A DNA stretch of 64,000 nucleotides from Bacteroidales bacterium (GTDB lineage: Bacteria; Bacteroidota; Bacteroidia; Bacteroidales; UBA932): NCBI GenBank assembly GCA_017535125.1, contig JAFXUS010000007.1:1-64000 (forward strand). Direction: 5' to 3'. A program made the translations under genes and the position numbers. The notes beneath the pieces were generated by a model, which had not been told where the DNA came from, did no database searches, and worked only from the letters and a program-made list of their open reading frames with translations. Of the stretch, positions 9,814 through 18,770 are shown one piece after another (the stretch's first letter is position 1; each line of letters begins with the position of its first letter).

Positions 9814-9878
9814 GCAGGCAGGATAGCGCTTTTTTTTGCGTGGCACAAAGCCTAATGGAGAAAAGAGAGTATTTGGGA

Positions 9879-10259
9879 TTATATTTCATTATGAAAACGG
9901 CACCATAACATATCCAGCGCACTACTCAGTCCGTTACTCTTCTTTTTCCGCCCCTTAATGAACGACGGAATATCACCTACTTTAATGAAATCCAGGCGCG
10001 TGGTCTCAAGTTGGCTGTCGTGGGCAAGTTTATACTTATTGAAGAATTCCTCACAAAACTTCTTAATGTCAGTCGTTTTATCTAGCGTTACTTTCACGTA
10101 ACACGTCATCCCCATTTCGCATTTATTAGTATCAAAGATGAAATCCAAATAGACATATTTGCCAAATTTGGCTCCATGAATCTTTTTATATGTCTCAACA
10201 CCCACTTCTTCTTTTAATCCACGATAAATACACGTCTGGAAATCAGGTATTCCACCATG
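9879..10259 (-). pseudogene. Nudix-like fragment, apparently 5'-truncated
   Basis: An open frame of 126 codons begins directly after an in-frame TAA (10260-10262) with no ATG. The earliest usable start is a GTG at 10205, inside what looks like a Nudix box: GGIPDFQTCIYRGLKEEVGV resembles Gx5Ex7REUxEExGU but lacks the first Glu and has RG in place of RE. The rest (KFGKYVYLDFIFDT and onward, ending ALDMLWCRFHNEI) has alternating beta/alpha character. Upstream, a second frame encodes a 31-codon ORF (10288-10383), which may be a displaced N-terminal remnant. The region is AT-rich compared with its surroundings. It may be a decayed mobile gene; translation from the GTG as a 108-residue protein cannot be excluded. 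Confidence 0.4.
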
Positions 10260-10287
10260 TTACAAATAAACCTGACAAAGAGGCTTT

Positions 10288-10383
10288 TTAAAAGAATCCT
10301 TCCGTGTTTTTAAGTCCGGAGGCCATTTCTCTCATCATGACCATCTCTGTCAAGAATCCGTCTATGGCAAAGCGAAAATCCAT
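10288..10383 (-). other. 31-codon ORF in the AT-rich island
   Basis: ATG at 10383 to TAA at 10288-10290, starting 4 bases after the stop of the membrane protein gene. It encodes a short peptide beginning MDFRFAIDGF with no family I recognise. It may be a true small gene coupled to the membrane protein, or the displaced 5' part of the Nudix-like fragment that follows. The 182 bases between 10206 and 10387 hold nothing else that I can see. Confidence 0.25.
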
Positions 10384-10387
10384 ATAA

Positions 10388-11416
10388 TTACATTTTCCTT
10401 ATGGGCGGGAATGCTTTTTTCCACCTTAAAATAATCGTGGTAATTAGTTGGATGTATAGAGAAACAACTACACCAAGTAAGAAAGAACACAAAAAAGAAA
10501 TCCTATCAGCGAGTTTCTTCTTAGTAATGTCCTCTGCTATTATATAAACACCCTCACTACTCAAGGCTTTTTTTAAATCCTCACCCATATACACGATTGA
10601 TGAAGGTGTAACCTTTGTTGGCCGAGGGAAAATATTAATAATGTTCAGAGGGTGTTCATAAGGGTGAAGATAATCATCCTGCTGGTTAAAATCATGGTTA
10701 TAGTGCAAATCAATCCAACTCATTTCTGTATTTTCGCCCATCTTAACACCTTTAATCTCAAGATGAAAAGCAATATACGGATTGTTCTTCTCTTGTGGGA
10801 GGAAGACTTCGTTGCCAGATAGGCTCAACGCCATTGATGGATACCCCCTAGTTGAATAAGACTCGACTTTATAAACAGACGACTTCTCGCCTTTATTATC
10901 CGAAGTCTTTTCCCTTACTATTCTTTTTTTTGTTCGAATCTCACCAAAGTTCTCATATTCCCAAAGTTCATCTTCACTATATTCACTTGGTTTTGCATCT
11001 CTCCCCGAGCTTGAGAATGTGATTGAGGTATAGGTCTGATAGATGTCAGAACTATCTGCCCTATTCAAATACTTTTGGTCAGATTGTGGGACGAGATGCG
11101 CAAAAAAGAAATTAGAAGCATTATAATTATCCTTCAGAATGTCACTGTACAAGGTGCACTCAACCTTTACCATCCCATATAAACCGCCAGAGTCCTGTCG
11201 GATAGCAACCCTATTAACTACCGGGGAGTACTGCTTAGTTGCACCCTTGAATAACTCGAGCAAAGGATAGATTAAAACAATGGCTAAGGCAATATACGTA
11301 AATGAGGAAGTTAGGAAATAAACAAAAGGCCTCATTCTAGGTTTCGTAATAAAATGTTTTAACCTTACCAGATAGCGAAGGTAGGTCAAATGGAAGGATT
11401 TCTTTGAAAATCTCAT
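10388..11416 (-). CDS. Hypothetical two-helix membrane protein
   Basis: Protein of 342 residues. A basic N-terminus leads to a hydrophobic helix (about 34-55), then a large soluble, probably extracytoplasmic, domain of about 250 residues, then a second helix (about 308-330) and a short basic tail. This N-in, C-in topology with one large loop is clear, but I recognise no domain. Base composition is much more AT-rich than the flanking genes, and codons such as TTA, AAA and ATA are common, suggesting recent acquisition. It lies between the helical proteins and the AAA+ gene. No function is assigned. Confidence 0.6.
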   Translation of the reverse strand: MRFSKKSFHLTYLRYLVRLKHFITKPRMRPFVYFLTSSFTYIALAIVLIYPLLELFKGATKQYSPVVNRVAIRQDSGGLYGMVKVECTLYSDILKDNYNASNFFFAHLVPQSDQKYLNRADSSDIYQTYTSITFSSSGRDAKPSEYSEDELWEYENFGEIRTKKRIVREKTSDNKGEKSSVYKVESYSTRGYPSMALSLSGNEVFLPQEKNNPYIAFHLEIKGVKMGENTEMSWIDLHYNHDFNQQDDYLHPYEHPLNIINIFPRPTKVTPSSIVYMGEDLKKALSSEGVYIIAEDITKKKLADRISFLCSFLLGVVVSLYIQLITTIILRWKKAFPPIRKM

Positions 11417-11465
11417 ATAATAATCTGTTAACTCTATTATACGCTTATCATGAAAAAAGCAAACT

Positions 11466-14405
11466 TCAGAACCCTATCTTCCCTTTCTTGCCGTCCCATT
11501 TGAAAGTGCCGATGTCGGCGAGTTCAACGAGATGGGAGGCCGGGCGCTCGGGCAGACCGGATTCGCGGAGGATGACCTGCTGGTAGATGGTGCGCGCCAT
11601 GAGCTTCATGGTGCGGCCGTTGGCGTCGATGGAATTGGCTAGCGCCGCGATGTAGCCGCGGATGTGCTTCTCGGCCGCCGGGCTGAAACGCACGTCGTAT
11701 TTCTTCAGGCAGAAGCAGAGGACGTCGAAGAGTTCGTCCGCCGTGAAATCCTTGAAAATAAGCGTGTGGTCGAACTCATAGACGCCGGAGTCGGAGAGCT
11801 GCTCTGCCACGTTGCCGTTGGGGGCGTTCAGCTCACCCACGACCAGGGCGCATTCGCCGCCCACTTCGACGGTCAATTCCTTGACCTTCAGGCGGATCTG
11901 CTCGATGTTGCGGCCGTAGCTCACCCGGTCGTCGCTGAACTTGGGATCGTCGGCGTCGATGAAGATGAGGCCGTTGCAGGCGCGCTTGACGGCATCCTTC
12001 AGCACCGCGTCGCAGTCCATCTCGGACACGCCGAAAATGCGTTCGCCCTTGACCTCCGTGATGTGGCTGTTGGCGATCAGGCGCATGCCCTTGAGGATCT
12101 GCGCCATGATCTCCGCGACCATGCTCTTGCCGGTGCCGCTCTTGCCGACGAAGCGCCAGCTGAGCAGCCCCTTGCCCACGTACGGCTCCCGGATGGAGTG
12201 CAGGTAGCGGGCAGATTTCACGAAATTGCGGATGGCCGTCTTCACGCCGGCCAGGCCCGCGAGCTCGTCCAGCCGCGCGAGCGCCGCGTCGATGGCGACG
12301 TCGTCGAAGATGACGTCCTTCTGCGCCTTGTCGATAATCACGTCCTCCGGCAGGATGGTGCTGAGCTCCTCCTTGGTGGGATGATCCAGTCGCGCCATCC
12401 GGGCGCCCAAGGTCGCCAGGATCTCGTTCTGCAGGAGGTTGGACACGAAGCGGCCGTTGCCGAAGCGCGGGGACGGCTTCTCGGCCTCCTGCTCAATGAT
12501 GACGCGCATGTTGGCCTCCGCCCCCTCCGTGAGGGTGAATCCCTGCCTGCGTATCATCAGCTTGCCGATTTCGAGCAGCTCGTCGGGGGTGTAGTCTTCG
12601 AAGTTGAACACGTTCGGGAAGCGGCTTTCGATGCCTTCGTTGCTCTCCAGCAACTGCTTCATCGGCGCGGTGTAGCCGGCCAGAATCACGACCATGTCCA
12701 GGTTGTCCTTGCCCAGCTCGGTGAGCAGCGAGTTCATCACGATGCGGCCGTAGTCCTTCTCGCCGCCCTCCACCAGCTGGTAGGCCTCGTCGATGAAGAG
12801 AATGTTGCCGCGGGCGCGCTCCAGCAGGTTCCGCATCTTAAATTCGGTCTCGCCGATGTACTGCCCCACCATCTGGCTCTTCTCCGTGCGGATCACGCGC
12901 CCGCCGGAGAGGATGCCCCAGGAGGCGAACACCCGGCCGATGATTTCGGCCACGGTGGTCTTGCCGGTGCCCGGGTTGCCCAGGAAGGCCATGTGCAGGC
13001 GCGGCATGTTGGTGGGCAGGCCCTGCTCCATGCGGAGCCCGGCCAGCTTCACGGCGTTCAGGTAGTCCTTCACCTTGTTCTTGATCTTCCCGAGGCCGAC
13101 GAGCTCGTCCAGCTCGGTCATCTCCAGGCTTGCGTTACCGCTCACCATCGGGATATCCGCCGCCTCGACCGTCTCCAGCTGCTCCCGGGTGGGGTTGCTG
13201 ATCGTCTGCAGGCGGCTGTACATCGCGGGAATGATGTGATCGTCGAAGAGCGACTGGACCATCCAGGCGTTCTGGAAGCCGGGCCCGCGGTGGTTGTACT
13301 TGTGGAGGATGTACATCTCCAGCTTCGCCTGCGCGTCCGGGGTCAGCTTGAGCTTGCGGCACTGGCAGCAGGCTTCGGCGATCCAGAACAGCTCCTGCGG
13401 CTTGAAATCGTCCATGTAGATGGGCGCGCCCAGGCGCTTCTTCAGATCCGGATAATTCGCCAGCACGGATTCGAGCCCGTCGGGTTCGCCGACGAGCACC
13501 AGCATCCAGCGGGAGTATTCGGAAGGATTCTCCAGCGCGTCCAGGAGCGCGCGGATAATGCGCTGTTCGGTGTCATACCCATTATTCTTGTCCAGGCGGC
13601 AGAGTTCGTGCGCGTTCTCGAAAACGAGCGTTCCGCCCTGCGCATTCCGGATGGCTGCTATCGTATTCTCATATTCGCCGTTGACGGAGGAGGATGCCAA
13701 CTTGGACACGCGGGTGGAATGGATTTCATCCGTGTCCAGCAGGCCGAGACTCTTGTAGAGTCCGGCCATGAACGGCACGCAGCTGGATTTCCCCGTCCCG
13801 GGATTGCCCATCACGGCCACATGCAATCTGGGCGCATTGCCGGTCAGGCCGGCTTCTTTCCGGAGGGCACCCACGCTGCAGCGGGAGACCATTTCGGCCA
13901 TCCTACCCTTGAAATTCTGCCAGCCGGGGCGCTCGTTGATGACGGACAGCTGGTCGGAAATGGACTGACCGGGAACATAGCCTTCACCGGGAACGGCAGA
14001 AACCGGCCACGGACCTTTGATGGGAATCTCTTGCACGAGGACCAGATCGTTGTTCCGATAGAGCGTCATGATCAGCTGGTCCTCTTCGTCTTCGGCCAGG
14101 GTGTACCCTTCGCCGAAGAGTTCCGACAGCAGCGTGGGCTTCAGATGCAGGTGGTTCCCGTCCCGGAAAAGCGGGATGCTGTTGCCGTCGAACCAGCCTT
14201 TCAGCACGTCCTTTCCATTGCCCGGCGACACCTCCACGAGCAATTCACTCTCCTCATCGACATCCGGAATGGTCAAATCTACATGCACGTACATGCCCCG
14301 CGTGGGATGAATCTCCTCGACGACGCCCTGGACAAGATACTCCGCGGAGCTTTCGTCCACAGCACAAAGAAGGTCGTAATGGAGGGTAAAGCTTTTTTCA
14401 GCCAT
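11466..14405 (-). CDS. Triple AAA+ ATPase of the CbxX/CfqX (SpoVK-like) class
   Basis: Cytoplasmic protein of 979 residues. Residues 1-150 form a beta-rich, acidic domain with no family I recognise. Three AAA+ modules follow. Module 1: Walker A GNPGTGKSS at 200-208, Walker B altered to LVFENAH (260-266). Module 2: Walker A GNPGTGKTT at 476-484, intact Walker B NILFIDEA (534-541), and the ESRFPNVF arginine-finger region (593-600). Module 3: Walker A GKSGTGKS at 754-761, Walker B IFIDADD lacking the catalytic Glu (814-820). Module 2 is closest to classical CbxX/CfqX proteins; modules 1 and 3 probably bind nucleotide but hydrolyse poorly or not at all. The family remodels protein complexes (rubisco activase CbbX, EccA of type VII secretion); the substrate here is unknown. 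It is GC-rich, unlike the island beside it. Confidence 0.8.
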   Translation of the reverse strand: MAEKSFTLHYDLLCAVDESSAEYLVQGVVEEIHPTRGMYVHVDLTIPDVDEESELLVEVSPGNGKDVLKGWFDGNSIPLFRDGNHLHLKPTLLSELFGEGYTLAEDEEDQLIMTLYRNNDLVLVQEIPIKGPWPVSAVPGEGYVPGQSISDQLSVINERPGWQNFKGRMAEMVSRCSVGALRKEAGLTGNAPRLHVAVMGNPGTGKSSCVPFMAGLYKSLGLLDTDEIHSTRVSKLASSSVNGEYENTIAAIRNAQGGTLVFENAHELCRLDKNNGYDTEQRIIRALLDALENPSEYSRWMLVLVGEPDGLESVLANYPDLKKRLGAPIYMDDFKPQELFWIAEACCQCRKLKLTPDAQAKLEMYILHKYNHRGPGFQNAWMVQSLFDDHIIPAMYSRLQTISNPTREQLETVEAADIPMVSGNASLEMTELDELVGLGKIKNKVKDYLNAVKLAGLRMEQGLPTNMPRLHMAFLGNPGTGKTTVAEIIGRVFASWGILSGGRVIRTEKSQMVGQYIGETEFKMRNLLERARGNILFIDEAYQLVEGGEKDYGRIVMNSLLTELGKDNLDMVVILAGYTAPMKQLLESNEGIESRFPNVFNFEDYTPDELLEIGKLMIRRQGFTLTEGAEANMRVIIEQEAEKPSPRFGNGRFVSNLLQNEILATLGARMARLDHPTKEELSTILPEDVIIDKAQKDVIFDDVAIDAALARLDELAGLAGVKTAIRNFVKSARYLHSIREPYVGKGLLSWRFVGKSGTGKSMVAEIMAQILKGMRLIANSHITEVKGERIFGVSEMDCDAVLKDAVKRACNGLIFIDADDPKFSDDRVSYGRNIEQIRLKVKELTVEVGGECALVVGELNAPNGNVAEQLSDSGVYEFDHTLIFKDFTADELFDVLCFCLKKYDVRFSPAAEKHIRGYIAALANSIDANGRTMKLMARTIYQQVILRESGLPERPASHLVELADIGTFKWDGKKGKIGF

Positions 14406-14450
14406 GTCCTCTTGTTTTAGTGTTATTGTACAAATCTGCGGATTTCTCCG

Positions 14451-15218
14451 CTACTTCACCGGCACCAGCCGGACCTCGTACAGGCGCGGCCAGTATTTGC
14501 CGGTCAGGTAGATCTTGCCGCTCGCGGGATCGCGGGCGATACCGTTCAGCACGTCCGTTCTCGGCGTGCGAAGCGTGCGCGGGAGGAGGCCGGAGCAGTC
14601 GATGCTGGCCTCCACCGTGCCGTCTTTCGGGTCGATGACGACGATCAGGTCGGTCGTATAGACGTTCGCCCAGACCTTGCCGTCGATGTACTCCAGTTCG
14701 TTGAGATATCGCACCGGGCGGCCGTCCATCTTCACGTCCACGTAGCGCTCCTGCTTGAGCTCCGGCGTCAGGAAAAACAGCCGCGCGGAGCCGTCGGAGG
14801 CGATCAGGGACTTGCCGTCCGTGGTCAGCCCCCAGCCCTCGCGGGGGTAGGAGTACGTCTGTTTGTATTCCAGGGTGGCCGCATCATAGACGAAGGCCAC
14901 CTTGTTCAGCCAGGTCAGGATGTAGAGATTGTCCCCCAGCACTACGGATCCCTCGCCGAAGTATTTCTGCTGGAAATTCATCTGCGAGAGCACCTTGCCC
15001 GTCGCGAGCTCCACCTCGCGGAAGGAGGACTCGCCGAACTGGCCCGTACTCTCGTAGAAATGCCCCCCGTGGAAGAAGAGGCCCTGCGTGTAGGCGCCCG
15101 TGTCGTGGGGATATTCCTGCACGACTTCGACCTTGTACTGCTTCACGCGGGCCGAGCAGCCGAGGCACAGCAGCACCAGCGACAGCACCGGGAGGATTCT
15201 GAGAAAACGTTGTAACAT
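14451..15218 (-). CDS. Glutaminyl-peptide cyclotransferase (glutamine cyclotransferase family) lipoprotein
   Basis: Converts N-terminal glutamine of peptides to pyroglutamate; this is the beta-propeller type also found in plants. It has 255 residues. The signal peptide ends in a lipobox around LLCLGC (Cys21), so it is probably membrane-anchored in the periplasm. Family landmarks are YTQGLFF, GQFGESSFREV, EGWGLTTDGKSLIASDGS, LNELEYIDGKVWANVY and the C-terminal DVLNGIA followed by KYWPRLYEVRL. Single-gene unit with its own -7 box seven bases before the ATG. Proteins secreted through signal peptidase II or the type IX system in this phylum often carry N-terminal pyroglutamate, which gives a possible role. 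Confidence 0.9.
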   Translation of the reverse strand: MLQRFLRILPVLSLVLLCLGCSARVKQYKVEVVQEYPHDTGAYTQGLFFHGGHFYESTGQFGESSFREVELATGKVLSQMNFQQKYFGEGSVVLGDNLYILTWLNKVAFVYDAATLEYKQTYSYPREGWGLTTDGKSLIASDGSARLFFLTPELKQERYVDVKMDGRPVRYLNELEYIDGKVWANVYTTDLIVVIDPKDGTVEASIDCSGLLPRTLRTPRTDVLNGIARDPASGKIYLTGKYWPRLYEVRLVPVK

Positions 15219-15225
15219 GGTGTTA

Positions 15226-15233
15226 CAAAGTTA
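15226..15233 (-). promoter_or_regulatory. -7 box 7 bases before the glutamine cyclotransferase start
   Basis: TAACTTTG on the minus strand; a TTTG lies 23 bases upstream (15257-15260), slightly long spacing. Only seven bases separate the -7 box from the ATG, so the mRNA would be leaderless or nearly so. Confidence 0.5.
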
Positions 15234-15305
15234 GCATTTTTCGGGCATCTTCGGACCAAAATCATTTAAATATGTATCAAATACCTTTTCCCGTGAAACG
15301 GGCTA

Positions 15306-15337
15306 TTTGACAAAACGGAACAGTTTGTTTACCTTTG
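15306..15337 (+). promoter_or_regulatory. Consensus promoter of the secreted histidine phosphatase
   Basis: TTTG (15306-15309), 20 bases, TACCTTTG (15330-15337). The start codon follows after 30 bases. Confidence 0.75.
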
Positions 15338-15367
15338 AGAGTATCGAATACTAAAACTATATCGCAT

Positions 15368-16732
15368 ATGCATCTCAAGAAACTCCTGTCCATCCCCCTG
15401 TTGCTTGCCCTCTGCCTGGGCGCCGGCGCCCAGGACGACGTCATCCGCCTGTTCACCGAGAACCCGGACCGCGCCTCCAACAACATGCACTCCTACGAGT
15501 TCGACCCCATCGTGGACACCCCGGCCCCGAAGGGTTTCAAGCCCTTCTATATCAGCCACTACGGCCGCCACGGCTCCCGCTATGAGCAGAACTCCACCTT
15601 CGGCCGCAACGCGCAGCAAGGCTTCGCCTATCTCGACTCCCTCGGCCTGCTGACCGAGGCCGGCAAGGCGCTCTGGGCTGACGTAGAGACCATCGTGGAA
15701 GCCCACAAGGGTATGGAAGGCTCCCTGACCCCGCGCGGCGCCCGCGAGCACCAGCTGATCGCCGCCCGCATGGCAAGCCGCTATCCCAGCATCTTCAAGG
15801 ACAAGGCGCGCCAGGAAGTCAACTGCTTCTCCAGCACCAACTTCCGCTGCATCGTCAGCATGTGCAACTTCACCTACGGCCTGAAGGACAAATTCCCCAA
15901 GATCCAGTTCACCTTCACCAGCGCCGAGCGCTTCATGGCCTACATCAACCCGAGCCTGAGCATCCCGCGTCCCGGCGAACCGCCGCGCCAGCGTCCGTCT
16001 TTCTCCGGCGGCTACCCCGGCATGCAGCCGCAGCCGCAGGGTTTCAAGCCCTTCCCCGGCGAGCCGGAATATGACCTCAGGCGCTTCCTGACCCCGCTGT
16101 TCACGGACTACGACGCCGCCGTCAAGGCCCTCGGCAACCCCGAACCCTTCGTGAAGGCCATCTTCACGACCGGCGGTCTCTGCCAGCTGATCGACTTCCT
16201 CGGCGTGGACATCTACCGCAAATACTTCACCCCCGAAGAGCTCGCCTACTTCTGGGCATCCGGGAACGACTCCATCTACCGCATGTGGGGCGGCTCCGTG
16301 GAGCAGGGCGACGTGATCCGCTACGCCATCCGCCCGCTGCTGATGGACTTCGTGCAGAAGGCTGACGCCGCGCTCGAGTCCGGCAGCAACCGCGCCGCCG
16401 ACCTGCGTTTCGGCCACGACACCTCCATCCTGCCGCTCTTCGCCCTCCTGGGCGTGGACGACCCGCAAGGCCGCGTATTCCCCTACAAGGAGGCTCACCT
16501 GCACAACTGGTACGCCTTCTTCCAGGTCCCGATGGCTACCAACATCCAGATGGTGTTCTACCGCAACAACAAGGGTGAGGTCCTGACGAAGATCCTCTAC
16601 AACGAGAAGGAAATCAAGCTGCCGGGCATCGAACCCGTCTCCGGACCGTACTACAGCTGGCCCGCCCTCCGGACGCACTTCTTCCAGCTCTGCGAGAAAG
16701 CCGCAGAGCCGTGGACCCGCCATCGCCCGTAG
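15368..16732 (+). CDS. Secreted histidine acid phosphatase (branch 2, phytase/MINPP-like)
   Basis: Predicted periplasmic phosphomonoesterase of 454 residues with a Sec signal peptide cleaved near ALCLGAGAQ (about 17-22). The catalytic signature HYGRHGSRY lies at about 63-71, with the nucleophilic His in RHG, and the proton-donor motif is GHDTSILPL near 356 (HD rather than HAE). Branch-2 histidine phosphatases include phytases and inositol polyphosphate phosphatases; substrate cannot be fixed from sequence. An unusual Pro/Gly/Gln-rich insert (about 200-235) separates the two halves. The ATG at 15368 opens directly on the signal peptide; an upstream frame extension runs through the -7 box and is rejected. 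Monocistronic, convergent with proA. Confidence 0.85.
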   Translation: MHLKKLLSIPLLLALCLGAGAQDDVIRLFTENPDRASNNMHSYEFDPIVDTPAPKGFKPFYISHYGRHGSRYEQNSTFGRNAQQGFAYLDSLGLLTEAGKALWADVETIVEAHKGMEGSLTPRGAREHQLIAARMASRYPSIFKDKARQEVNCFSSTNFRCIVSMCNFTYGLKDKFPKIQFTFTSAERFMAYINPSLSIPRPGEPPRQRPSFSGGYPGMQPQPQGFKPFPGEPEYDLRRFLTPLFTDYDAAVKALGNPEPFVKAIFTTGGLCQLIDFLGVDIYRKYFTPEELAYFWASGNDSIYRMWGGSVEQGDVIRYAIRPLLMDFVQKADAALESGSNRAADLRFGHDTSILPLFALLGVDDPQGRVFPYKEAHLHNWYAFFQVPMATNIQMVFYRNNKGEVLTKILYNEKEIKLPGIEPVSGPYYSWPALRTHFFQLCEKAAEPWTRHRP

Positions 16733-16760
16733 TCAAAAGAATAAATATTAAACAGGGAAT

Positions 16761-16787
16761 GGCCGGGTGCTATGGACGCACCTGGCC
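16761..16787. terminator. Possible bidirectional hairpin between phosphatase and proA
   Basis: Ten-base imperfect stem GGCCGGGTGC / GCACCTGGCC with a 7-base loop, overlapping the proA stop codon. There is no strong T-run on either side, so the assignment is weak. Confidence 0.3.
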
Positions 16788-18002
16788 GTTTCCGTCTATG
16801 AGCCATTTGTAGGTGGTGATTTCGGCCAGGCCCATCGGGCCGCGGGCGCCCATCTTCTGGGTGCTGATGCCGATCTCCGCGCCCAGGCCGAACTGGGCGC
16901 CGTCGGTGAAGCTCGTCGGCGCGTTCACGTACACGCACGCGGCGTCCACCTCCTTCTGGAAGCGCTCCGCCGCGGCCGGATCGGCCGTGACGATGCTTTC
17001 GCTGTGGCCGGAGCCATAACGGTCGACGTGCGCGAGGGCCTCGTCAATCGAGGCGACGGTACGGACCGCCATCTTGTAGTCCATGTATTCCGTGCCGAAG
17101 GATGCCGGCGTGGCCGGTTCGAGCTTCGGGTATTTGCCGGCGAGGGCCGCGAAGGCCGCCTCGTCGGCGAAGATCAGCACGTCCTTCGCCGCGAGCGGCT
17201 CCACCAGCGCAGGCAGGTCGCCGAGGCGCGAGCGGTGCACGATCAGGCAGTCCAGCGCGTTGCAGACCGAGACGCGACGCGTCTTGGCGTTCAGCACGAT
17301 ACGCCTGCCGATCTCGAGGTCTCCTGCAGCGTCGAAATAAGTATTCACCACACCGGCGCCCGTCTCGATGCAAGGCACCTTGGCGTTGTCCCGGACGTAG
17401 TCGATCAGCCGCCGGCCGCCGCGCGGGATCACGAGATCCACGTAGCCCACGGCGCCGAGCAGTTCCCCGACGGCCTCGTGGGTCGGCGGAAGCAGCGTCA
17501 CGGCCTCCTCGGGCAGGCCCCGCTCCGCCAGCACGCGCCGGATCAGCGCCACCGCCGCGCGGTTGGACGCGTCCGCGTCGCTGCCGCCCTTGAGCAGGCT
17601 GGCGTTGCCGCTCTTGAAGCAGAGCGAGAACACGTCGAAGGTCACGTTGGGGCGCGCTTCATAGATGACGCCGATCACGCCGTACGGCACGCTGACCTTG
17701 CGCAGGCGCAGGCCGTTCGGCAGGGTGCGGTCCTCCAGCTTGCGGCCCAGCGGCGACGGGAGCGCCGCCACGTGGCGCATGTCGGAGGCAATGCCTTCCA
17801 GGCGCTCCTGCGTGAGTTTCAGGCGGTCGTAGAGGGGGTTCTGCGGGTCCATCCGCGCGAGGTCTTCCGCGTTCGCGGACAGAAGTTCCGCGCTGTGCGC
17901 GCAAATGGCGTCGGCCACGGCTTCCAGCGCCGCGGCGCGCTCCGCGTCGGGGATCAGCGCCACCTGCGCCGCCGCCCGCTTGGCTGCTTCGAAAAGATTC
18001 AT
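16770..18002 (-). CDS. proA: Glutamate-5-semialdehyde dehydrogenase (gamma-glutamyl phosphate reductase)
   Basis: Second step of proline synthesis: NADPH-dependent reduction of gamma-glutamyl phosphate. It has 410 residues, close to the usual ~415. The aldehyde-dehydrogenase-fold landmarks are [40 protein letters not shown] and the region around the catalytic Cys, [11 protein letters not shown]. It starts 3 bases after proB and follows it in the same operon, consistent with a ProB-ProA complex that protects the labile acyl phosphate. Confidence 0.97.
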   Translation of the reverse strand: MNLFEAAKRAAAQVALIPDAERAAALEAVADAICAHSAELLSANAEDLARMDPQNPLYDRLKLTQERLEGIASDMRHVAALPSPLGRKLEDRTLPNGLRLRKVSVPYGVIGVIYEARPNVTFDVFSLCFKSGNASLLKGGSDADASNRAAVALIRRVLAERGLPEEAVTLLPPTHEAVGELLGAVGYVDLVIPRGGRRLIDYVRDNAKVPCIETGAGVVNTYFDAAGDLEIGRRIVLNAKTRRVSVCNALDCLIVHRSRLGDLPALVEPLAAKDVLIFADEAAFAALAGKYPKLEPATPASFGTEYMDYKMAVRTVASIDEALAHVDRYGSGHSESIVTADPAAAERFQKEVDAACVYVNAPTSFTDGAQFGLGAEIGISTQKMGARGPMGLAEITTYKWLIDGNGQVRP

Positions 18003-18005
18003 CTG

Positions 18006-18770
18006 TCAGGGTAGGAATTCAGTGAAAACAGTGTCCGCCGGCCGCTCCAGCAGGTCCGGCAGGATGCGCTCCCGCTTGCCGTCGGCAATCAGCACACGGA
18101 TGCCGCCGGCCGCCACGCGCCGCGCTGTGTTGTATTTGGAGAACATGCCCCCGCGCCCGAAGGCGCTCTTTTCCTCGCGGATGCAGCCGGACAGGTCGTC
18201 CGAGCAGTGGACGGTGCGGATCACCTTCGCCGCCGGATCCTCGGGATTGCGGTCGTACAGACCGGGGATGTTGCTCAGCAGGACAAGCGTCTCGGCGCCG
18301 ACCATTTCGGCGATCAGCCCGGAGAGCTCGTCGTTGTCGGTGAACATCAGCTCGGTGACGCTCACGGTGTCATTCTCGTTCACGATGGGCACGACGCCGT
18401 GTTGCAGCATCACCTCCATGCAGGCGCGCTGGTTCTCGCGTTCGCGCTCCGTCTCGAAATTGTGCTTCGTGGTGAGGATCTGGCCGATCGGCAGGCCGTA
18501 GTCGCGGAAGAGGCGGTAATAGAGATCCATCAGGCGGACCTGGCCGACGGCAGAGTACAGCTGGCGCTGCTCCACGCTGTCCAGATCCTCGTCCAGCCGC
18601 AGTTCGGTGCGGCCGCAGGCCACGGCGCCGGAGCTCACGAGCACCACCGCCCAGCCCGCCTTGCGCAGGCCGACCACCTGGTCCACCAGCGCGGAAACGC
18701 GCGTCACGTCGAGCGTGCCGTCCGCGCGCGTCAGCACGTTCGTGCCGATTTTTACAACGATCCGTTTCAT
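18006..18770 (-). CDS. proB: Glutamate 5-kinase, short form without PUA domain
   Basis: First step of proline synthesis: ATP-dependent phosphorylation of glutamate. Only 254 residues, against ~367 in E. coli. The amino-acid-kinase domain is complete, with the KIGTNVL start, the VLVSSGAVACG phosphate-binding loop, and VPIVNENDTVS then FTDNDELSGLIAEM. The C-terminal PUA domain, which tunes proline feedback in long forms, is absent, and no remnant is visible between proB and proA. The start overlaps the stop of the preceding lipoprotein gene by ATGA. Confidence 0.96.
   Translation of the reverse strand: MKRIVVKIGTNVLTRADGTLDVTRVSALVDQVVGLRKAGWAVVLVSSGAVACGRTELRLDEDLDSVEQRQLYSAVGQVRLMDLYYRLFRDYGLPIGQILTTKHNFETERERENQRACMEVMLQHGVVPIVNENDTVSVTELMFTDNDELSGLIAEMVGAETLVLLSNIPGLYDRNPEDPAAKVIRTVHCSDDLSGCIREEKSAFGRGGMFSKYNTARRVAAGGIRVLIADGKRERILPDLLERPADTVFTEFLP

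Noticed and set aside
8262..14405. Assignment of the AAA+ block to a known anti-phage system
   Set aside because: No nuclease, protease, cyclase, reverse transcriptase or other effector signature is visible, so a defence role is not supported.
11664..14420. Long open frame (over 900 codons) on the plus strand opposite the triple AAA+ gene
   Set aside because: High GC content makes antisense frames open; the translation is Val/Leu/His/Gln-rich without domains, while the minus strand encodes clear AAA+ motifs.
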